Origin: Megaleporinus macrocephalus | Taxonomy: Eukaryota > Chordata > Actinopteri > Characiformes > Anostomidae | Direction: 5' to 3' | Length of the DNA stretch: 64,000 nucleotides | Assembly: GCA_021613375.1 (NCBI GenBank) | Contig: CM038704.1 | Coordinates: 5,529,155 to 5,593,154, forward strand | Shown: in pieces, positions 57,364-64,000 of the stretch | How positions within the stretch are numbered: position 1 is the first letter of the stretch | Layout: the number at the start of each line of letters is the position of its first letter | Position numbers and translations under genes: made by a program | The notes under the pieces: model-generated | What the model saw: only the letters and a program-made list of their open reading frames with translations | Database searches by the model: none | Told to the model about the DNA's origin: nothing

Positions 57364-58335
57364 ACCATCGGCTGATATTGCTGACCCTTGTGTTAAGTGT
57401 TTCGGTCCAGAACAATGTAGATAATTGGCAGCTTTTCTTGGTCTGAGTATCACTGGTTCTCTTCATATTATCAACACAGCCGGTGATTCGGGAGTGGTGT
57501 TCTATTTTATTAGTCCTACTGTTATTACGGTTATTATGGATTATTACTATGTTTTCCTTAGACTCGTCCAGCTGCCTGTCGTGATTTGCTCTTAATTTAA
57601 ATCAGACACATTAATCAAAGTGCTTTCAGCGTCCGTGGCGTTCTGAATGCTCAGAGATGACAACTCTCGGAAGTTATTCTCCGGTTTGTCGCCGCTCGCA
57701 GCCATCGCAGCGCTCCATTCCTCCTCTTCTCCGCTCGCCGTCCCCGCTGCCGTCTGCGCACACAGGTGACTGCTTTTGGCCGTGTTTATGAAAAGAGACC
57801 TTCACGGAATGTGTGATGTCATCAGAAGGAGGCCGATGATTAATGATTGGGACGGAGAGCCAGCGTGCACGTGTGTGCTGTTTCTATGACTAACGCAGTG
57901 CAGAGTGACACCGAATGGAAAAGCTCAGTCTGTATTTAGTCAAGCTCACCCGCAGCACACCGCACGCCTCCCTGCGCCTCCCTGCGCCTGGCACTCGCTC
58001 GTTTAGTTCAGCTCTCGTCTGACTGTGGGAGCGTGCGGGTGTCACTCTTAGATCTTAGATTTTGAGGGTGTGTGAAAATCCCAAAGCATCAAATAGTCCA
58101 GCATACCAGGCGTGAACTTGTGTATGGCTGGGCACCACCGTGAGAATGCCTGGCTTAAATTTGGGAAGGGAACGGATCATTTCTTAGAGTGGTAACAAAC
58201 TGAGTGGGGCATTTCTGAGTCCTCACAGCCGGGGGGCGCTGGCGTGCTTGCCAACTCTGTTTAACCTTGCGTGCTGGTGGGCGTGTCCATCAGCACTCGG
58301 CTGTTTACAGGCTTAATTTATTGACTAAACATTTA
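57364..58335. other. uqcc1 intron 5, single-copy GC-balanced island
   Basis: No repeat and no exon recognised. The stretch 57590-57960 is GC-richer than its surroundings and free of repeats, a candidate enhancer by inference. Confidence 0.35.
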
Positions 58336-58341
58336 AGTACA

Positions 58342-59850
58342 CCTGGATTAGAGCCTACTTTCTAAACTCCATCAGATACACATGGTGGCTGATCCTGGAT
58401 TAGAGCCTACTTTCTAAACTCCATCAGATACACATGGTGGCTGATCCTGGATTAGAGCCTACTTTCTAAACTCCATCAGATACACATGGTGGCTGATCCT
58501 GGATCAGAGCCTACTTTCTAAACTCCATCAGATACACATGGTGGCTGATCCTGGATCAGACCCTCTTTTCTAGACTCCATCAGATACACATGGTGGCTGA
58601 TCCTGGATCAGAGCCTACTTTCTAAACTCCATCAGATACACATGGTGGCTGATCCTGGATCAGAGCCTACTTTCTAAACTCCATCAGATACACATGGTGG
58701 CTGATCCTGGATCAGAGCCTACTTTCTAAACTCCATCAGATACACATGGTGGCTGATCCTGGATCAGAGCCTACTTTCTAAACTCCATCAGATACACATG
58801 GTGGCTGATCCTGGATCAGACCCTCTTTTCTAAACTCCATCAGATACACATGGTGGCTGATCCTGGATCAGACCCTCTTTTCTAAACTCCATCAGATACA
58901 CATGGTGGCTGAACCTGGATCAGAGCCTACTTTCTAAACTCCATCAGATACACATGGTGGCTGATCCTGGATCAGAGCCTACTTTCTAAACTCCATCAGA
59001 TAAACATGGTGGCTGATCCTGGATCAGAGCCTACTTTCTAAACTCCATCAGATACACATGGTGGCTGATCCTGGATCAGAGCCTACTTTCTGAACTCCAT
59101 CAGATACACATGGTGGCTGATCCTGGATCAGAGCCTACTTTCTAAACTCCATTAGATACACATGGTGGCTGATCCTGGATCAGAACCGCCCTCCTAATCT
59201 CAATCAGTACTGATACACATGGTGTCAGTACTGATGGAGCTACACATGGTAACTGGTCCTGGATCAGAACCTCCTCCCTAAACTCCATCGGTACTGATAC
59301 ACATGGTGGCTAATCCTGGATCAGAACCATCTTCCTAATCTCCATCAGTCCTGATACACATGGTAGCTGATCCTGGATCAGAACTGCCTTCCTAAACTCC
59401 CTCAATACTAATACACTTGGTAGCTTATCCTGGATCAGAACCGCCTACCTACATACACATGGTGTCAGTACTGATGGAGCTACGCATGGTAGCTGATCCT
59501 GGATCAGAACCATCTTCCTAAACTCCATCAATATAGATACACATGGTGTCAGTACTGATGAAGCTACACATGGTAACTGATTCTGGATCAGAACCGCTTT
59601 CCTAATGTCAAGCAGTACTGATACACATGGTGTCACTACTGATGGAGCTACACATGGTAGCTGATCCTGGATCAGAACCATCTTCCTAAACTCCATCAGT
59701 ATAGATACACACGGTATCAGTACTGATGGAACTACACATGGTAACTCATTCTGGATCAGAACCTCCTTCCCAAAGTCCCTCAGTACCAATGCACATGGGC
59801 CTTTCAAACTCCATTAGTACAGATGCACATGATAGCTGATCCCTAGTGAC
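58342..59850. repeat. 52-bp minisatellite K, left block (uqcc1 intron 5)
   Basis: About 16 well-conserved 52-bp units (to about 59180) hold gatcctggatcagagcctac, tttctaaactccatcag and atacacatggtggct. They are followed by diverged, longer units to about 59850, some with gtcagtactgatggagct inserts. Every unit carries the inverted repeat tgatcctggatca. Confidence 0.95.
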
Positions 59851-60396
59851 ACAACCAAAGCAGCGCCCCCCCCCTTCCTCAAAAAGGGGCCGAATACCTG
59901 CGAGAAGGTCCTTTTTGCTCTTTATGAAATTGAACATTGTGCAGGACGAATTCCTCAAAGTTTCTGCGCCTCGTTTCAGGATGAGCTCAGCTCGAGCTGA
60001 TATCGGAGATGCAGCTTCACGCGAGACCAAGCGCGAAGCTAATTGGCAGGATTCCGTCCTTCTCCTCACAGAGCGAGCAAACGGTGACGCTGGGCTACTT
60101 CACACTTTTGGAACAGGGGCAGTAGCTTCATCAGATGATGATGTTGAACTCTAATGCTCAAAGCCCAGTTTCAGCAGCTTTCAGAGATTCTGATCCTCTT
60201 AGCATTTGTGGAAACGACGACTGTGATTGGTCAGCGGCTCGAATAGAATAATGAGGCATGCTAGCATTTAAATAACCAGAAACAAACATCTGCATGAACA
60301 AATCAAAACCCTGGTAAGTATAAGAACCCAGCAGCAGAAGCTCCTCTTCCTGTGTAGTCTGTGTTCAGCTAAGCTTTCTCCTCCTCCTGTTTGCAG
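59851..60396. other. Repeat-free patch upstream of uqcc1 exon 6
   Basis: Single-copy DNA with a C9 run near 59867. The open frames at 59846-60154 (+) and 59746-60069 (-) overlap each other and have no recognised domain. Confidence 0.4.
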
Positions 60397-60505
60397 GATG
60401 TGTTTGGTGCGGATGCGTCAGGAGGGCAGAGAGGGGAAGTACATGTGCCGGTACATCGTCCATTCCATGTGGGAGGACGTGGAGCAGAGGAGCAAGATCA
60501 TGGGG
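60397..60505 (+). CDS. uqcc1: uqcc1 coding exon 6 (residues 137-173)
   Basis: The acceptor is ctcctcctgtttgcag and the donor gtgagt at 60506; 109 nt. After completing Trp137 it reads MCLVRMRQEGREGKYMCRYI and VHSMWEDVEQRSKIMG, nearly invariant core chaperone-domain sequence. An open frame continues into the intron to 60700 but this is read-through past the donor. The exon lies in a roughly 0.8 kb repeat-free patch between two stretches of the same 52-57 bp minisatellite. Confidence 0.96.
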
Positions 60506-60696
60506 GTGAGTTTCAACCAGACGCTCACCTGCTTCCAGTGCGAGCTGCTCATCCTGGCTGACCTCGGCCTCAGGGGTCTTTTCATTTCTGCTCACTGTTA
60601 CACGCCCGTGTCTGTTTATAGTCAGAATTTGCTGGAATCTGAACATCTTACAGAAACAGTGGTGCGTTTGAACATCTGGTGCTTAAGCTCTACTCG

Positions 60697-61748
60697 GTAG
60701 CTGATCCTGGATCAGAACCATCTTCCTAAACTTCCTCAGTACCAATACAAATGGTAGCTGATCCTGAACCAGACCCATCTTCCTAATCTCCATCAGTACT
60801 GATACACATGGTAGCTGATCCTGGATCAGAAACTCCTAACTAAACCCTCTTAATACCAATATGCATGGTGGCTGATCCTGAATCAGGACCATATTTCTAA
60901 TCTCCATCACTGATACACATGGTAGCTGATCCTGGATCAGAACCATCTTTCTAATCTCCCTCCGTACCAATACACATGGTAGCTGATCCTAAATCAGAAG
61001 CATCTTCCTAATCTCCATCAGTATTATTACACATAGTAGCTGATCCTGGATCAGAACCTCCTTCCTAATCTCCATCAGTACATATACACATAGTAGCTGA
61101 TCCTAAATCAGAACAATCTTCCTAATCTCCATCAGTACCAATACATATGGTAGCTGATCCTGGATCAGAACCATCTTTCCAAACTCCCGCAGTACCAATA
61201 CACATGGTAGCTGATTCTAAATCAGAAGCATCTTCCTAATCTCCATCAGTATAGATACACATGGTAGCTGATCCTGAATCTGAACCATCTTCCTAATCTC
61301 CATCAGTACTAATCCACATGGTAGCTGATCCTGGATCAGAACCTCCTAACTAAACCCCCTCAATACTAATACACATGGTATCTGATCCTGAATCAGAACC
61401 ATCTTCCTAATCTCCATCAGTACTAATCCACATGGTAGCTGATCCTGAATCAGAACCATCTTCCTAATCTCCATCAGTACTAATCCACATGGTAGCTGAT
61501 CCTGGATCAGAACCTCCTAACTAAACCCCCTCAATACTAATACACATGGTATCTGATTCTGAATCAGAACCATCTTCCTAATCTCCATCAGTACTAATCC
61601 ACATGGTAGCTGATCCTGGATCAGAACCTCCTAACTAAACCCCCTCAATACTAATACACATGGTATCTGATCCTGAATCAGAACCATCTTCCTAATCTCC
61701 ATCAGTACTAATCCACATGGTAGCTGATCCTGGATCAGAACCTCCTAG
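60697..61748. repeat. 57-bp minisatellite K, right block (uqcc1 intron 6)
   Basis: Same family and orientation as the block at 58.3-59.9 kb: ggtagctgatcctggatcag, aaccatcttcctaatctcca, tcagtactgatacacat. Here the period is about 57 bp. Three copies of a multi-unit block (with cctcctaactaaaccccctc) near 61345, 61510 and 61630 show recent block duplication. Confidence 0.93.
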
Positions 61749-62054
61749 CCTTAAAAGGAATCTAGTAGCAGTCTTGTAAATAGTGACTCTGAAAGACCCC
61801 CAGTCTTTGCAAAATCATAGCCTGTGTCTAGTCTGGGACTAAAACTCTGTGACTAGTCTTTAGATGTGAGAGGGTCAGACTTTAGTCTATTAAACGTCTT
61901 TTCAGAGTCTTTTAAAAGTGTTTTAGTGTCTGCTCAGCATTAGGGTGAGCTCTGACTGTACTGCCTCCTTTTGCTGGTCCTGCTAGGGTGGGCCTACAGG
62001 TAAGTATTTCACTTACACACACTCTCCGGTGATGGGCAACACCTTTTGCCTCAT
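61749..62054. other. uqcc1 intron 6, gene-free
   Basis: No exon recognised; a tagtctttag-like theme recurs weakly. Confidence 0.3.
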
Positions 62055-62180
62055 CACATTTTGGAGCGTTTCTATTGGCCCACTCATCCTGCAGCTTTCC
62101 CAGGATATAAAGAGCAGCTGTCGTCTCATAGAGCTGATATAGAAACATGGAAATCAACTAAATTGGACATACGTCTTTTT
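62055..62180 (+). repeat. Dispersed repeat Z, copy 5
   Basis: Contains ttttggagcgtttctattgg, then gcagctgtcgtctcat; more diverged than the other copies. Confidence 0.65.
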
Positions 62181-62985
62181 CATTAGACAGCAGTTATAAG
62201 TATTTCCTTTTCCTCACATATACTTCCATCCACTCAGAACCTGGTTTTACTCTAAATAGTAGCCTACTACTAATAAAACAGCCTACTGATTAAATACGGT
62301 TACAGTTTTACAGTGTCGGCCAATCACAACAGATCTGAATGAAGACGTATAGCCATAAAATAGCTAACGCTATCAGAATCAGGCTGGTGGCTATAAACAG
62401 CGCGCTAATAAATCACACAGGTTTCCATTAGACGCCCCGAGTGCAGCGTACTCCAGCGCAGCGTAATGCCAGTGGAGTCTTTCAGGAGCTTTGACGAGTC
62501 GCAGGTACCTCTGCGGAGGTTACGCTGACCGTGCGCTGAGAAGCCCGGTCCGTTCTCTGTTCACACCTAATAATTGCAATCAGGCTGACTAATCCCAGTT
62601 TATTTCTTTAGCAGAATGACGCGGGTCTGTTGTGAGAGCAGGTCCGCGCGTACGGCCGTGCAGGTTCTTTGAGAAGCCAGTGGAAGTCAGCGGTGAGGCG
62701 GGGCTCCGCAGCTGCGAGGCGTAATCAGAAGTGTATGCTGTGAAATAGGCGCTCGGAAAACGCTCCTCATTAACCTGCAGGATGTAACACGTGGGTTTTA
62801 TACGCTGTGAAAACGTCGAGTAGAGGGGTCCGGGTGTTTAAGCCTCCGCAGGGTCCGCGCCGATGACATGCTGCCGCGTGATGCAGCTGCTGAAGTATTT
62901 GAAGTGACTCCATCCTGAACCCACTCTGTCGGTTCTGAGCCAGACCTGTTACCTTCGGTCTTATTTTGAGGGTATAAAAATATTT
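62181..62985. other. uqcc1 intron 6, single-copy island
   Basis: The part at 62440-62960 is GC- and CpG-richer than its surroundings and free of repeats; no exon of the remaining uqcc1 protein was found in it. Confidence 0.35.
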
Positions 62986-62987
62986 AT

Positions 62988-63220
62988 ATATTTATTTTAC
63001 TTTTTATTGAGGTTATACCTTTACATACATTACCCTATATTTTGTAATCATTTATAAAATAAGTCATCTAAAAAAATGAACAAAAAGGAGATGGCATCAA
63101 TGTTTTAAGTAATAAATTAATAATTAAAATTAATAAACCACAGTCTGGGGTAATCCTGCCGTATGCCGTAGCCTGTTTAGTAACATGTCTAAAGCACTCA
63201 TGTCTTGGAAAGCCTCACTT

Positions 63221-63263
<43 letters not shown>

Positions 63264-63660
63264 TTTTACTTTTTATTGAGGTTATACCTTTACATACATT
63301 ATCCTACACTTTGTAATCATTTATAAACGAAGTCGTATAAAAAATGAACAAAAAGGAGGGGGCATCAATGTCTTAAGTAATAAATTAATAATTAAAATTA
63401 ATAAAACAGAGTCTGGGGTAATCCTGCCATATGCCGTAGCCTGTTTAATAACTTGTCTAAAGCACTCGTGTCTTGGAAAGCCTCACTTTTATTTATTTAT
63501 TTTACTTTTTATTGAGGTTTATACTTTTACATACATTACCCTATATTTTGTAATCTTTTATAAAATAAGTCATATAAAAAAAATGAACAAAAAGGAGGGG
63601 GCATCAATGTCTTAAGTAATTAATTAATAATTAAAATTAATAAACCACAGTCTGGGTCCT
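62988..63660. repeat. Three tandem copies of an AT-rich unit of about 250 bp
   Basis: The phrase actttttattgaggttatac recurs at about 62999, 63267 and 63508. Each is followed by ttaagtaataaattaataat and the first two by cctgccgtatgccgtagcc-type sequence. Copies differ mainly in the length of a (TTTA)n tract, longest at 63220-63262. Confidence 0.9.
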
Positions 63661-64000
63661 AGAGACTATTCTAACATGTTGAGATGTTGAGGTGATTACA
63701 GGGGCACACATGTCAAGGTGTATTTCCATTGTACGTCCATTAAGAGCCAGTGTTTTACCTTCTCAAGCCATTGGGTTATGGTTGGTGGCTGTGGTTTGCG
63801 CCAAGATGGTAATCATTAGGGGTGTGTTTAAAAAAATTTGGATTTTTGATCTTCATTTGAATAATCAGATATCGATTCGTATAAACCCGAGTTTGATCCT
63901 TAAAATTAGCATTACCTGTTTTCTGATCAGTGTCCACCGCGCTAGACTATCTGGGCTGTAACTAACACCCATGCAGAGTGGCTCGGGCAGCTGGCTGGAC
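63661..64000. other. uqcc1 intron 6, right window edge
   Basis: No exon recognised. The phrase taggggtgtgtttaaaaaaa at about 63818 may be the end of another hAT-type MITE. Confidence 0.3.

Noticed and set aside
60506..64000. Remaining uqcc1 exons within the window
   Set aside because: No stretch with a splice acceptor and the expected C-terminal chaperone-domain sequence was found; they are presumed to lie beyond 64000.

Overview
This window is vertebrate nuclear DNA and almost certainly from a teleost fish. The evidence is spliced GT/AG exons, Tc1, hAT and L2-type transposon remnants of the kinds common in teleosts, a tRNA-Val-like SINE, and many microsatellites and minisatellites. Species cannot be fixed from the sequence; an otophysan such as a characin or catfish would fit, but that is a guess. 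There is no sign of prokaryotic gene organisation.

Only one protein-coding gene is supported. It is the 5' part of uqcc1, the ubiquinol-cytochrome c reductase assembly chaperone (homologue of yeast Cbp3), on the + strand from about 44.2 kb to beyond the right edge. Six coding exons are visible: 44303-44371, 47351-47452, 50494-50601, 55118-55190, 56441-56498 and 60397-60505. They join in frame, have GT/AG boundaries and give 173 codons, roughly 60 percent of the usual length of about 300 residues. The C-terminal exons lie outside the window.

Layout: 0-2.6 kb is an AT-rich degenerate tandem repeat bracketed by two copies of a 0.25 kb sequence. At 2.9-4.0 kb lies a decayed Tc1 transposase, followed by interstitial telomere-like repeats at 4.25 and 6.8 kb. 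From 5.4 to 20.2 kb dispersed repeats and eight minisatellites alternate with single-copy islands. From 22.5 to 29.7 kb there is one continuous 25-bp satellite array. From 30 to 44 kb the DNA is mostly single-copy, with a PIF/Harbinger-like element, a tandem SINE-like cluster, an internally deleted Tc1 element and a second array of the SINE-head minisatellite. From 44.2 kb onward is uqcc1, whose introns are themselves largely tandem repeats plus hAT, L2 and MITE insertions.

Summing the array coordinates, roughly a third of the window is tandem repeat. The most interesting observations concern how these arrays arose. Two separate 20-bp arrays in opposite orientation both look like amplified A-box heads of the same tRNA-derived SINE. 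The 2.7 kb array in uqcc1 intron 3 appears to have been seeded from a dispersed repeat whose unamplified copies are at 5.5 and 7.7 kb. Exon 6 of uqcc1 is flanked on both sides by the same minisatellite family. I found no novel protein system, CRISPR array or functional RNA gene.
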